From: Phocaeicola dorei
Lineage (GTDB): Bacteria > Bacteroidota > Bacteroidia > Bacteroidales > Bacteroidaceae
Assembly: GCF_013009555.1 (NCBI RefSeq)
Contig: NZ_CP046176.1
Location: forward strand, 4,619,501-4,683,500
Reading direction: 5' to 3'
DNA length: 64,000 nucleotides
A model generated the notes under the pieces. The model searched no databases, had not been told where the DNA came from, and was given only the letters and a program-made list of their open reading frames with translations. Of the stretch, positions 17,342 through 26,471 are shown piece by piece. The first letter of the stretch is position 1; the number at the start of each line of letters is the position of its first letter. Position numbers and translations under genes: made by a program.

Positions 17342-19297
17342 ATGAAAAAAGTAAATAAATTATTATTCAGTCTGGTAATGGGTGCTGCTTTGATGGGAGG
17401 TGCCACATCATGTGATGACTTTGAGGAAATCAATTTTAGTCCCTCTGCAGCAGGCGAATCATATATTCATCCGGACTATGCACTGAATAAATCTTTTTAT
17501 GAGGCGCAAATGGACCCGGATATTGCAGAACGTGTATTTGTGTATAACTGGGCTTCCATTACACGAATTATTGGTGATAACACTATGGGAGTAACCGCCC
17601 GTTATAGCAATGAGTATAACGACAGATTGTATAGTTATACCTCCAATTGGGTAAAATATGCCACCAATGCCATCAATATGGCAGATGTAAATCCGGGAAC
17701 TTCCGAACATGAACAGGCTTTCTTTCCTAATGTAAAACAATTTGCTCGTATTTGGCGTGTTATGCTGATTGCAGATTTTGCTGATTCTTTTGGTCCATAT
17801 GCTTTGGACGCTGCTCAAGGTGTCAATCCGACATTCAACAGCGTAGAAGATGTTTATGTATTCATGTTGACCGAATTAAAAGAAGCAGCCGCTGGAATTA
17901 ACACGTCTGTAGAACCTACAGAAACAGAAGCTAAAGGAGATCCTGCTTTTGGATACAATGCTGCAAAATGGGTCAAATTGGCTCACAGCCTCCGCTTACG
18001 TTATGCCATGCGCCTGTCCGAAGTATCTACTTCAAAAATCGATGTCAAGGCTGAATTTGCGGATGCTGCATCCAAAAGTTTGTTGACTTCTGCAGATGAT
18101 TTCTTTTCGTTTCCAGAGGCAGGCGGATGGTCTTGTTATGAAGGTGTAATGAATCGTCCTTGGAATGACCAATGTATTTCTTCTACTATGTGTAATCTGT
18201 TAACTGGTTTAGGAGATATTCCTGTAACCAGTTATCGTCCGGACTTGGCGCCTTACATCAAGCCTATGAATTATATTGGTGAACAATACGTAAATCATTA
18301 TCCGGTAACTACTGATAATCCAACCAAACAATTGTGGATGGATGGTATTCCTGAACATCTTGATCCGCGTGCTTTGAAAGTATGGTGTTTAACGAATGAT
18401 GAAAAAGCTGAAAATTTTCCAGATCAAGGTTCGCAAGGCGTTAAGAATCATGCAGAACATGCCATGCTGGATCCGACTGATCCTGAAAAAAAACTAGTAA
18501 AGATTGACGCTCAGTTCACATGGAATGGTTATCCGGCAGGTACTCGTTCCGCATGGAGTACTGAGACATTCAAATTCAATGATGTTTTAGGCAGTATGTA
18601 TGATACTACTCCAATGCTGGGTAAACAATATCGTGATAACACCGCCAGACGTATCTGGATGTCACCATGGGAAACCTATTTTTTGTTGGCCGAAGGTGCT
18701 TTAAGAGGATGGACCAACTCCATCAGCGCTAAAGAAGCGTATGAAAACGGTGTACGTGCCAATTTCGAATACCTTGGCCTAAGTCAATATGTAAATCAAT
18801 ATCTGGCATCTACCAGCTATAACCGTGTAGGTACTTCAGTAAATTTTGATCATACCGTAGAACCGGTTTCTTTTGAAGCTGATTATGTGAATGGTTATAC
18901 CAAGCAAGCTGGAAAAATGACTTATAATTATCCAGACGCCAGTAAGATTTTATACAAAGGTGGTGCTTTGAATGACCAACTAACCAAGATCATTACACAA
19001 AAGTATATTGCTAATGTGCCTTATGGAGTAGTTGAAATGTGGAATGACCGTCGTCGTTTAGGATTGCCTTTCTTTGAAATTCCAGCTAATGAAGGTACAC
19101 TGACCGGTTCTGACATGGAGAAATATATTCAGGCTTCAGAATGGAAAAATGGTCAGAAATGGTATCATTATACACAACGTATGCGGTATCCGACAGCATT
19201 AGAAAACGCAGATAAAGAACAATACCAAAATGCATTGCAATTATTAGGTGCAGAAGACAATACAATGATGACGCCACTTTGGTGGGCTATCAAATAA
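17342..19297 (+). CDS. SusD-family lipoprotein (partner of C3; SusD/RagB-like)
   Basis: A 651-residue surface lipoprotein that should form the lid of the SusC3 transporter. The signal peptide ends in lipobox GATSC (Cys at about 24). Family traits are the N-terminal DDFEEINFSP, the helical repeat core (FARIWRVMLIADFADSFGPY), and a C-terminal ENADKEQYQNALQLLG. It closely resembles SusD5 and differs from SusD2/SusD4, in line with the susC subclasses, so pairs have evolved as units. It overlaps no other gene and is followed by a stem-loop terminator. Confidence 0.95.
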   Translation: MKKVNKLLFSLVMGAALMGGATSCDDFEEINFSPSAAGESYIHPDYALNKSFYEAQMDPDIAERVFVYNWASITRIIGDNTMGVTARYSNEYNDRLYSYTSNWVKYATNAINMADVNPGTSEHEQAFFPNVKQFARIWRVMLIADFADSFGPYALDAAQGVNPTFNSVEDVYVFMLTELKEAAAGINTSVEPTETEAKGDPAFGYNAAKWVKLAHSLRLRYAMRLSEVSTSKIDVKAEFADAASKSLLTSADDFFSFPEAGGWSCYEGVMNRPWNDQCISSTMCNLLTGLGDIPVTSYRPDLAPYIKPMNYIGEQYVNHYPVTTDNPTKQLWMDGIPEHLDPRALKVWCLTNDEKAENFPDQGSQGVKNHAEHAMLDPTDPEKKLVKIDAQFTWNGYPAGTRSAWSTETFKFNDVLGSMYDTTPMLGKQYRDNTARRIWMSPWETYFLLAEGALRGWTNSISAKEAYENGVRANFEYLGLSQYVNQYLASTSYNRVGTSVNFDHTVEPVSFEADYVNGYTKQAGKMTYNYPDASKILYKGGALNDQLTKIITQKYIANVPYGVVEMWNDRRRLGLPFFEIPANEGTLTGSDMEKYIQASEWKNGQKWYHYTQRMRYPTALENADKEQYQNALQLLGAEDNTMMTPLWWAIK

Positions 19298-19365
19298 GTT
19301 GATTCTGAAAAGATATTTCAGATAAAAATAGAAACTGAAAGTTTTTATAGATTGAAATTTTCTTA

Positions 19366-19422
19366 AAATAAATCCTCTTATTCTTTCCTATTATTAGTGG
19401 TAAGAATGAAGGGGATTTATTT
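19366..19422 (+). terminator. Terminator downstream of susD3
   Basis: AAATAAATCC at 19366-19375 pairs with GGATTTATTT at 19413-19422, and the inner bases pair imperfectly. It lies about 70 bp past the SusD3 stop. Confidence 0.65.
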
Positions 19423-19633
19423 CCTTTAAAACTAATTCCTTTTATCTGAATTCCAAATCGAAAAGCAAATTTAATTGATAATGGATAACATTGGGCAAAA
19501 AAATTATCTTATCTTTTTCTATTTGATTGAGAATTGATACAGTAGCTTCAGTATTTCTTTTGAATTTTTAAAATTGACATTGTTTATATCTACAAACTCT
19601 TTCACATTCTCTTGTTTGTTTTTAGGATAAAGA

Positions 19634-19792
19634 TTAACTAATGTCTTTGCATTGCGAAAACTCTTCAACTTTCTTTTTACATAAGTATAGTAAATATTCT
19701 CCGTTACCATATTTATAGACCGAAAGGTCTAAATTCTGTTCACCATTAACACGTTGGAAGCGTGCATTGACATCAATTGCTTGAACACTGCC
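19634..19792 (-). pseudogene. Orphan C-terminal coding remnant overlapping the truncated ATPase
   Basis: A 52-codon stretch in a different frame from the ATPase reads GSVQAIDVNARFQRVNGEQN, then LDLSVYKYGNGEYLLYL, and stops at 19634. It has no start of its own and overlaps the last codons of the ATPase frame. It looks like the tail of another gene joined here by deletion or recombination. The following 19440-19633 is AT-rich and shows nothing clear. Confidence 0.35.
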
Positions 19793-20351
19793 ATGAGTAA
19801 CTGTTCCCATACGATCTCAACAGGCCTTCCACTCCTTTCTCCGGATATTCCATTATTTGCTGGAATTCGTCAATGGCTATATAACATTCTACTCCCGATT
19901 GGTTTAGGTAGGTGAAAATCTCTTTCAAGGTTTCTTCTGAACGTTCCGGAATAAAGTCGAGTGTTACAGATGGCATTCCTGTAATTTCATTGGCGCTGAT
20001 GACCGGACGGCAACTTTTAAAGAATGAGAATAGCGATTTTAAGGTACTCTGTGATAAGGTATCTAATTTCCCCAACACACTTCGTCCCAGTAGAGATACA
20101 AACTCCTGAAGATTCTGGGTTGAAAATATATCCAGATAAAAACAGGCGGCAGATTTATTTTCTTTTTGAATATAGTAAAATACATTCTTTATTAGTCCTG
20201 TCTTTCCCATACGGCGCGGACTGATTAATGTAATATTTCTGCCATTCTTTAATGCTGACATTAAAGAAGCTGTTTCTTTTTCGCGGTCACAGAAATAGTC
20301 GGGCCCTTGGTAACCGGTTATTAAAAATGGATTAGTAGAAATACTCTTCAT
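19773..20351 (-). pseudogene. Truncated P-loop ATPase (N-terminal part only)
   Basis: About 192 residues of an ATPase of the archaeal-type/ATPase_2-like group that usually spans 370-400 residues. It opens MKSISTNPFLITGYQGPDYF, has Walker A-like SPRRMGKTGLIKN and Walker B-like CYIAIDEFQQIMEYP, then breaks at EGLLRSYGNSYSWQCSSN, where relatives continue with a sensor and C-terminal domain. The start at 20351 is preferred over 20474 because a TATATTTG box lies at 20412-20419. It sits between susD3 and susC4 on the opposite strand. It is probably non-functional, left by rearrangement at this junction. Confidence 0.7.
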
Positions 20352-20363
20352 TGCAGTTTTTAT

Positions 20364-20382
20364 GTTACATAAAACATGTAAC
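20364..20382. promoter_or_regulatory. Palindrome in the ATPase 5' leader
   Basis: GTTACATAAAACATGTAAC is a perfect 7-bp inverted repeat around 5 bp. It lies between the -7 box at 20412-20419 and the start codon at 20351, a position suited to a repressor. Confidence 0.4.
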
Positions 20383-20411
20383 GCAAATAACGCAATAAAG
20401 TTTGGATTGAG

Positions 20412-20419
20412 CAAATATA
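20412..20419 (-). promoter_or_regulatory. Promoter -7 box (TATATTTG) of the truncated ATPase
   Basis: The minus strand reads TATATTTG, matching TAnnTTTG, about 60 bp before the preferred start. It points away from susC4. Confidence 0.5.
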
Positions 20420-20498
20420 AGAGTTGTATTTTTATTTTGCCCATTATATCATGTTCTGACTTGACATGGTTCATGGCAACAATTTAATATGGCAATTA

Positions 20499-20516
20499 GT
20501 AGAAAATAAGTAGAAA
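20499..20516 (+). promoter_or_regulatory. Paired GTAGAAA box, C4 copy
   Basis: GTAGAAAATAAGTAGAAA, two GTAGAAA heptamers 11 bp apart, begins 182 bp before the susC4 ATG and 118 bp before crossover site 4. Confidence 0.5.
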
Positions 20517-20616
20517 TTTTAAAATCATTTCTTGTTTATACGCTCTATGACAAAGGTATATTCCAAAAGTGATGATATGTAAAAGTATTGATTATCAAGT
20601 CTATAGTTATAAGGAC

Positions 20617-20631
20617 AGTTCTGAAGGAACT
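20617..20631 (+). repeat. Putative inversion crossover site 4 (upstream of susC C4)
   Basis: AGTTCTGAAGGAACT on the plus strand, 49 bp before the C4 ATG. It has the same orientation as sites 3 and 5 and is inverted relative to sites 1 and 2. The ~27 bp just upstream are a diverged form of the block shared by C1, C3 and C5. Confidence 0.78.
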
Positions 20632-20680
20632 AATGAAACGGAATTACTTGATTTTCAATAAACTTTAAAAAATCACAGCT

Positions 20681-23600
20681 ATGTTAAAACGACTAAAATC
20701 AGTCAGTATGTTGCTGTTCCTAATGGGTGCCTCTACCGGAGCAGCATACGCGGTCGCCAATCCCGGCGTTACCGATGTGAAAATCACACAACAAAGTGGT
20801 ACATGTACAGGAGTTGTCAAGGATGCTACGGGTGAAACTGTCATTGGTGCGTCTGTTATAGTGAAAGGTACGACTAATGGTACTATTACCGGACTTGACG
20901 GTGACTTTTCTTTGTCAAATGTAAAAAAAGGAGATATCATTCAGATCTCTTTTGTGGGATATCAGACACAGGAAATTAAATGGACCGGACAGCCTATTGA
21001 TGTAACTTTAAAAGATGACACGCAACAGTTAGGTGAAGTTGTGGTAACAGCTTTGGGATTGAAGCGTGAAGAAAAAGCTTTGGGATATGCAGTTACTGAA
21101 GTGAAGGGAGATGAATTAAAAGCTGCCAATACCATTTCTCCGGTAGCCGCATTGCAAGGTAAAGTAGCTGGTGTTGAAATCTCAGGCTCAGATGGTGGTT
21201 TATTTGGTGGTACCAAGATACAGATTCGTGGAGCTTCAACCTTAAGTTCCAACAACCAGCCTATCTATGTGGTGGATGGAGTGATTTTAGATAACGGTGT
21301 ATCTGGTAATACGACAGCAGACTGGGATGCAGGTGCCAACAACGCCAGCGATTATGGTAATGAGTTGAAAAACTTAAATCCTGATGATTTTGAAACTGTA
21401 TCAGTATTGAAAGGTGCGGCAGCAACAGCATTGTATGGTTCTCGTGGTTTGAATGGTGCGGTTGTAATTACTACCAAATCCGGTAAAGGTACGCAAGGAC
21501 TGGGTATTAGCGTTTCTCAAACATTTGGTATTGACCATGCTTTCAAGACTCCGGATATTCAAACTTTATATGGTCCTGGATATATGCCGGGACAATCTGA
21601 TGCCGACCAAAATGGAAGTATATGGGATGCACATCAGTTTACGGTAAATCAGAATGGAGAACATACATTAGTAGGGGTACCCAACTTTGGTTTTGGACCT
21701 AAATATGATGGCTCTCAAATCCGCAATTATGATGGTACATGGACTACCTATTCTCCACGTAAAAATAATATGCTGGATTTATATAAATTAGGGTTCAATA
21801 CAAATACGAATGTTTCTATTCGCGGTGGTAATGAAAAAACATCATTTTATACATCTTTATCTTATAAAAATGCCAAATCAACAACAGAAAACAATACTTT
21901 TGAGCGTTACTCCATGTTGTTGAAAGCTAGCCATAAGTTGAACGATTGGGTGGACGTTGCCGCTTCTTTTAGCTTTGCCAACTCAAAACCGCGTAATGCA
22001 CAACTGAATGCGGGTGAATTATTTGTCAATGCAAATACCAATGTGATTAACCCGCTATTTGATGTAGATTATTTCCGGAACAAATATTTAGGTGAGCATG
22101 GTGGTATCGCTAGTACCAGCTATGGTGACCAATATGGTTCGGTTCCTTCCAGCGCTAAAAATTATTTCTTCAAAGTAGATAATTATGATTATGTGCGGAA
22201 GGAAACTGTTATTCGTCCTACATTTGAAGTAAATGTAAAGATGACAGATTGGCTGAAATTTAAAGCAGACGCTAATATGAACCGTTATTATACTTCAATA
22301 GAAGATAAGCAATTAGGTTCCGGTTATGCAAACGAAGGAGGGTATTATGGTATTACGCAAGATATAAAAGAACAATTTACCGTAGGGGGAACTTTTACTG
22401 CCAGCAAGCAGATAAAAGATTTTTCACTCGGTGGATTCGCACGATTTGAGTATTACAACACCTCTTCCAAACATTCAAAAGTATCAACTGACGGAGGAAT
22501 GGTGGTGCCTGGAGAATGGTTCGTGGAGAACTCAAAAAAGACTAAAAAGAGCGAAGCGACAATATCGGGTAGCAAAAGAATTATTTCTACCATTTTTGCT
22601 TTAAATTTAGGATGGAAGAATCAAGTCTATTTGGATGTTACAGGACGTAATGACTGGTCTTCTGCATTGGTATATGCCAATCGTACAGGTAATCACTCAT
22701 ACTTCTATCCTTCCGTATCAGGTTCATGGTTGATTAATGAAACTTTCCGTGAAAGTATGCCTTCATGGATTAACTTGGCAAAACTTCGTGCATCATGGGC
22801 ACAAGTAGGTAATGATACAGACCCATATACAGTCAATCAGACGTATTCTTTTGCCACAATGGAAATGTATGACGGCAATATCTATACCAATGAATTGGAC
22901 AAACTGATGAAGATTGCTGACCTTAAACCGGAACGTAAGAATTCATGGGAAATAGGTTTGGATTTCCGTACTTTTAATAATCGTTTGAATTTGGATTTCA
23001 CTTATTATAAGGAAAATACCACAGACCAGATTATGAAAATCAATGTTCCTGCTATTTCCGGTGTTACCCAACAGTTGGTAAATGCTGGTAATATCCAAAA
23101 CTCAGGTATTGAAATCGCATTAAATACCACTCCTATCAAAACTAAAGACTGGCAGTGGGATCTGGACTTCACTTATACACGAAACAGAAGTAAAATTGTA
23201 TCCTTGCATCCTAATGTTGCCAACTATATTGAATTGTCCGGTTATGTAAACGCATACGACTATCATATCGGCTCTGTAGCAAAAGTCGGTGAGTCTTATG
23301 GTGTGTTGATGTCAGATGTCACTCAGGCACGTAATGAAAACGGTGTACCTTTGTTGGAGTGGGATGACAGTTGGAGAGGCGCATATAGAGCACAAAGCAA
23401 AACAGCGGAAGTAGTAGGTAACATGACACCGGATTTTCTGGGATCTGTAGCAACAACATTAACTTGGAAAGATTTAAGTTTGAATATTGGACTGGATATG
23501 CGTTTTGGAGGTTTGGTGGCATCTTACTGTAACTTATACGGAACTCAGGCCGGTTGGACGGAAAGCTCTTTGCAATACCGTGATCCGGAACATGGAGGTA

Positions 23601-24091
23601 TGACTTGGACTAGTCAATATGCCGATTCTAAAGGTATTCAATATACTGATGGTATGATTCCGGAAGGTGTTTTTAAAGAAGGAACAATTGCGACCTTGGT
23701 GGATGGAACAAAAATGGATGTCAGCGGTCTGTCTTACGCACAGTTGGTACAGGAAGGAAAACTGGAGCCCACTCATGCCGGTTCATGGTATGGAAATAAT
23801 TATGCATGGGGAGCACAGACAATTGATGACATTTGGGTACACAAGTTGAGTTATATCGCTTTGCGTAATATTACTGTAAATTATCGTTTGCCTAATAGCA
23901 TCAGTCATAAATTGGGTGCAAAAGGGTTGAACCTATCATTCAGTGCACGTAATTTGGGATATCTGTATAATTCATTACCTAATAATCTAAATCCGGAATC
24001 TGTACGTTCTAATTCAGCTTCAGAGTTCCGTATTCGTGGTTTCGAACCTTATACAGCAAGTTACATATTTACAATTAATGCCAATTTCTAA
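20681..24091 (+). CDS. SusC-family TonB-dependent transporter, cassette C4
   Basis: A 1136-residue SusC transporter with the shared cassette signal peptide (1-24), carboxypeptidase-regulatory-like domain (about 43-120), plug (LQGKVAGVEISGSDGG, SVLKGAAATALYGSRGLNGA) and a barrel ending FTINANF. It is a close paralogue of C2 over its whole length (both TALG-KREEKALGYAVTE), so both may import related ligands. Its first ~270 nt are nearly identical to C1 although the bodies are unrelated in subclass. susD4 follows at 24119. Crossover site 4 and the GTAGAAA box precede it; no promoter box faces it. Predicted silent until inversion with site 2. Confidence 0.96.
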   Translation: MLKRLKSVSMLLFLMGASTGAAYAVANPGVTDVKITQQSGTCTGVVKDATGETVIGASVIVKGTTNGTITGLDGDFSLSNVKKGDIIQISFVGYQTQEIKWTGQPIDVTLKDDTQQLGEVVVTALGLKREEKALGYAVTEVKGDELKAANTISPVAALQGKVAGVEISGSDGGLFGGTKIQIRGASTLSSNNQPIYVVDGVILDNGVSGNTTADWDAGANNASDYGNELKNLNPDDFETVSVLKGAAATALYGSRGLNGAVVITTKSGKGTQGLGISVSQTFGIDHAFKTPDIQTLYGPGYMPGQSDADQNGSIWDAHQFTVNQNGEHTLVGVPNFGFGPKYDGSQIRNYDGTWTTYSPRKNNMLDLYKLGFNTNTNVSIRGGNEKTSFYTSLSYKNAKSTTENNTFERYSMLLKASHKLNDWVDVAASFSFANSKPRNAQLNAGELFVNANTNVINPLFDVDYFRNKYLGEHGGIASTSYGDQYGSVPSSAKNYFFKVDNYDYVRKETVIRPTFEVNVKMTDWLKFKADANMNRYYTSIEDKQLGSGYANEGGYYGITQDIKEQFTVGGTFTASKQIKDFSLGGFARFEYYNTSSKHSKVSTDGGMVVPGEWFVENSKKTKKSEATISGSKRIISTIFALNLGWKNQVYLDVTGRNDWSSALVYANRTGNHSYFYPSVSGSWLINETFRESMPSWINLAKLRASWAQVGNDTDPYTVNQTYSFATMEMYDGNIYTNELDKLMKIADLKPERKNSWEIGLDFRTFNNRLNLDFTYYKENTTDQIMKINVPAISGVTQQLVNAGNIQNSGIEIALNTTPIKTKDWQWDLDFTYTRNRSKIVSLHPNVANYIELSGYVNAYDYHIGSVAKVGESYGVLMSDVTQARNENGVPLLEWDDSWRGAYRAQSKTAEVVGNMTPDFLGSVATTLTWKDLSLNIGLDMRFGGLVASYCNLYGTQAGWTESSLQYRDPEHGGMTWTSQYADSKGIQYTDGMIPEGVFKEGTIATLVDGTKMDVSGLSYAQLVQEGKLEPTHAGSWYGNNYAWGAQTIDDIWVHKLSYIALRNITVNYRLPNSISHKLGAKGLNLSFSARNLGYLYNSLPNNLNPESVRSNSASEFRIRGFEPYTASYIFTINANF

Positions 24092-24118
24092 TTGTTAACT
24101 TTAAAAGAATTATCAACA

Positions 24119-26005
24119 ATGAAATATAGAACTTTAGCAGCCGCACTGCTTTTAGGAAGTGTAATGTTCACTTCCTGTGTAGATGAATTTTCTGAATTAA
24201 ATTCAGATCCGTCTACTATTACAAAGCCTGATATCCGTTTCCTGTTCACTAAATGTGAAGCTTCCTTCCAACCGGGAGATTATGCACAATGGTTTGGAGG
24301 ATTTAATGACCTTTCTACCTGGTCGCAAACAACAGTTTCATCAGGAGGTAATACAACTCGTTCAAATCGTCCGACTGATGAAGCCAATGGTTGTGGTTAT
24401 GAAGTAAACGAAGTGCTTCGTTATGCTAATGAGATTCGATATCAAATCAGCCTGTTGCCTGAAGAGGAAAAAGCGACTTATGAATACATCCAATATCTTT
24501 GTAATCCTTTGTTGGTTTACTTAAGTATCCAAGATGCTGACCTATATGGATCACGTCAATATACAGAAGCAGAACAAGCCAGATATACCAATCCTCCTTT
24601 GTTATTGCCTAAATATGACACTCAAGAGGAACTTTTGGAAGTATGGCTGAAAGAACTGGACCAGACTATTAATTATCTGAGCAGTAATGAAATCAAAGAT
24701 GTTTTGAATAATCAGGACTTTATTTATAAAGGTGATTTGAAAAAATGGGGCAAACTGGCCAATTCTTTGAAATTGAAAATTGCAGCCCGTTTGATAAACA
24801 AAGATCGGAACCGCGCTTTTGAAATAGTAAAACAGGTAGCAGAAAGTCCTGTTGGCTTAATTGCTACTACGGATGATGATTTTGTATATAACAAGGGTAA
24901 GTTCGATAACAATTGGAATAATGATTTTTCTGTAGGAGTAGGTACGCAACATCTTATAGACTTTTTAGTAAACAACAAAGATCCGCGTTTGCTTTATTTC
25001 TTCCAAAAGAATGACTACAATTCTAATGTTGTACAGGCTTATTTTGATCAAAAAAGAGAAATGCCGGATTTTGTAGAGAAGAATGTAATTTCTGAGGTTA
25101 AAGACGGAAAGAAAGTCTTTAAAGAATGGGGGGGGCCAGGTGAACCTTGGGTACGTTATTATGGTCTTCCTGTGGAAATAGGTGCAGGGCAGATGGACAA
25201 ATACGAGGATTATTTTGATCCCACAGGACAATTGTTTGTCTTGTACTCGGCAGCTGGTGCCAAGAAAAGCTATTATCCGTGTACTTACCGGAATCAAGAA
25301 ATGGTAAAAGGTCTGTTGACATATACTTATCCGGATGCCCCGGATGTTACTCCGGTTCAAGACACTCAACAATATGGTTGGTATGGACTGTATTTTTCGG
25401 CAGCGGAAACCAATTTCTTCTTGGCTGAATTCACCCTGTTGGGAGCCACTTGGAATGGACAAAAAAGTGCCCAAGAGTATTTTACAGATGGTATCACTGC
25501 TTCAGTAAAAGGATATGATTATGTTGCCAGTCAGAATCATATACCTTATTATGACAGTCCCTACGTAAATGATCCTCATGATGTATCTATTAAGCTGCAA
25601 GATGAATGGCTGACAGAACTGCTTAAGAAAGAGGCTTATATTTTAAGTGGAGATAAAGTTTCTGATCTGGAGAAAGTGTATATCCAAGAATATCTCCATT
25701 ATTTTAATGCACCGATTGATCAATATGTTAACATTATGCGTTCTGGTGTTCCTATGAAAAATAGTTCCCTTTTACCGCGTAAGGAATTTGACGAACAATT
25801 GGGTGATTCCTATCCTATCCCTAGAAGATTTGCTGTTACGGAGCCTTTGGAATCAGATCAGTTACATGACATAACTATCGCTGCATATAAAGCACAAGGT
25901 TATACATATCAAGGTACAAATGCAAAGAATCCACAGGTTTTGCATGACGAACGTGTATGGATGGATAAAGAAAATCCTGATTTTGGTAACGGACCGAAGA
26001 ACTGA
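24119..26005 (+). CDS. SusD-family lipoprotein (partner of C4)
   Basis: A 628-residue SusD-type surface lipoprotein. The start at 24119 (MKYRTLAAALLLGSVMFTSC) gives a clean lipoprotein signal with Cys at about 20; the frame extends to a TTG just past the susC4 stop but that adds nothing signal-like. Motifs shared with SusD2 are ELNSDPSTITKPDIRFLFT near the N-terminus, WVRYYGLPVEIGAG mid-protein and HDERVWMDKENPDFGNGP at the end. The gene is 27 bp after susC4 and ends at a strong terminator, so C4-D4 is a two-gene unit. Confidence 0.94.
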   Translation: MKYRTLAAALLLGSVMFTSCVDEFSELNSDPSTITKPDIRFLFTKCEASFQPGDYAQWFGGFNDLSTWSQTTVSSGGNTTRSNRPTDEANGCGYEVNEVLRYANEIRYQISLLPEEEKATYEYIQYLCNPLLVYLSIQDADLYGSRQYTEAEQARYTNPPLLLPKYDTQEELLEVWLKELDQTINYLSSNEIKDVLNNQDFIYKGDLKKWGKLANSLKLKIAARLINKDRNRAFEIVKQVAESPVGLIATTDDDFVYNKGKFDNNWNNDFSVGVGTQHLIDFLVNNKDPRLLYFFQKNDYNSNVVQAYFDQKREMPDFVEKNVISEVKDGKKVFKEWGGPGEPWVRYYGLPVEIGAGQMDKYEDYFDPTGQLFVLYSAAGAKKSYYPCTYRNQEMVKGLLTYTYPDAPDVTPVQDTQQYGWYGLYFSAAETNFFLAEFTLLGATWNGQKSAQEYFTDGITASVKGYDYVASQNHIPYYDSPYVNDPHDVSIKLQDEWLTELLKKEAYILSGDKVSDLEKVYIQEYLHYFNAPIDQYVNIMRSGVPMKNSSLLPRKEFDEQLGDSYPIPRRFAVTEPLESDQLHDITIAAYKAQGYTYQGTNAKNPQVLHDERVWMDKENPDFGNGPKN

Positions 26006-26029
26006 AAATAAAATTAAAGAATAGCAGTT

Positions 26030-26071
26030 CCCCTTGTTTTTCCTGTAAGAACAAGGGGATTGTTTTATTTT
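26030..26071 (+). terminator. Rho-independent terminator downstream of susD4
   Basis: CCCCTTGTT (26030-26038) pairs with AACAAGGGG (26050-26058), followed by a T-rich tail to 26071. It lies 25 bp after the SusD4 stop. Confidence 0.85.
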
Positions 26072-26287
26072 GACCCTCAGGACTATACATAGAATTATTT
26101 TGCAAATATTATTTATATGCAAGTAGAGAATTGATTCTTCTTGAAAAAGATAAGGACCTTTTAAAACAATGAACCGATGCTATTTTCATTTGTAAGATGA
26201 AAAACTTTCCCAATCAATTATTGGAAGTTCTTATTCTTTTACGGAATATAATACTCCCTTATTTGTTTGTACAAAGTAGTGATTTCG
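26072..26287. other. AT-rich intergenic stretch between susD4 terminator and C5 control region
   Basis: No gene or clear promoter is seen. It includes TGCAAATATTATTTATATGCA-like partial symmetry near 26100. It separates the C4-D4 unit from the regulatory box, hairpin and crossover site of C5. Confidence 0.4.
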
Positions 26288-26305
26288 GTAGAAAATAGAT
26301 AGAAA
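26288..26305 (+). promoter_or_regulatory. Paired GTAGAAA box, C5 copy
   Basis: GTAGAAAATAGATAGAAA begins 184 bp before the susC5 ATG and 118 bp before crossover site 5, overlapping the left arm of the adjacent hairpin by 3 bp. It is identical to the C1 copy. Confidence 0.5.
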
Positions 26306-26348
26306 ATTGTATTTAAAAGCCCTTCTATAGACTTTTAAATACAATTTT
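26303..26348. repeat. 17-bp perfect inverted repeat upstream of susC C5
   Basis: Arms 26303-26319 and 26332-26348 pair perfectly around a 12-nt loop. Arms and loop match those upstream of C1 (2252-2297). Here no gene ends nearby (the SusD4 stop is ~300 bp away behind its own terminator), which argues against a plain terminator. Confidence 0.6.
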
Positions 26349-26405
26349 TCTTTTTGAGATACAAAAATAAAATACACTGATATTCAGATATATAGCTGTA
26401 AGAGT

Positions 26406-26420
26406 AGTTCTGAAGGAACT
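26406..26420 (+). repeat. Putative inversion crossover site 5 (upstream of susC C5)
   Basis: AGTTCTGAAGGAACT on the plus strand, 51 bp before the C5 ATG. The 50 bp between site and ATG are more diverged here (ATGAAGATGTAA in place of ATGAAACGGAAT), yet the 15-bp site is unchanged, so selection or exchange acts on the site. Confidence 0.78.
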
Positions 26421-26471
26421 AATGAAGATGTAATTATCTGATTTTCAATAAATATTAAAAAAATCACAGCT

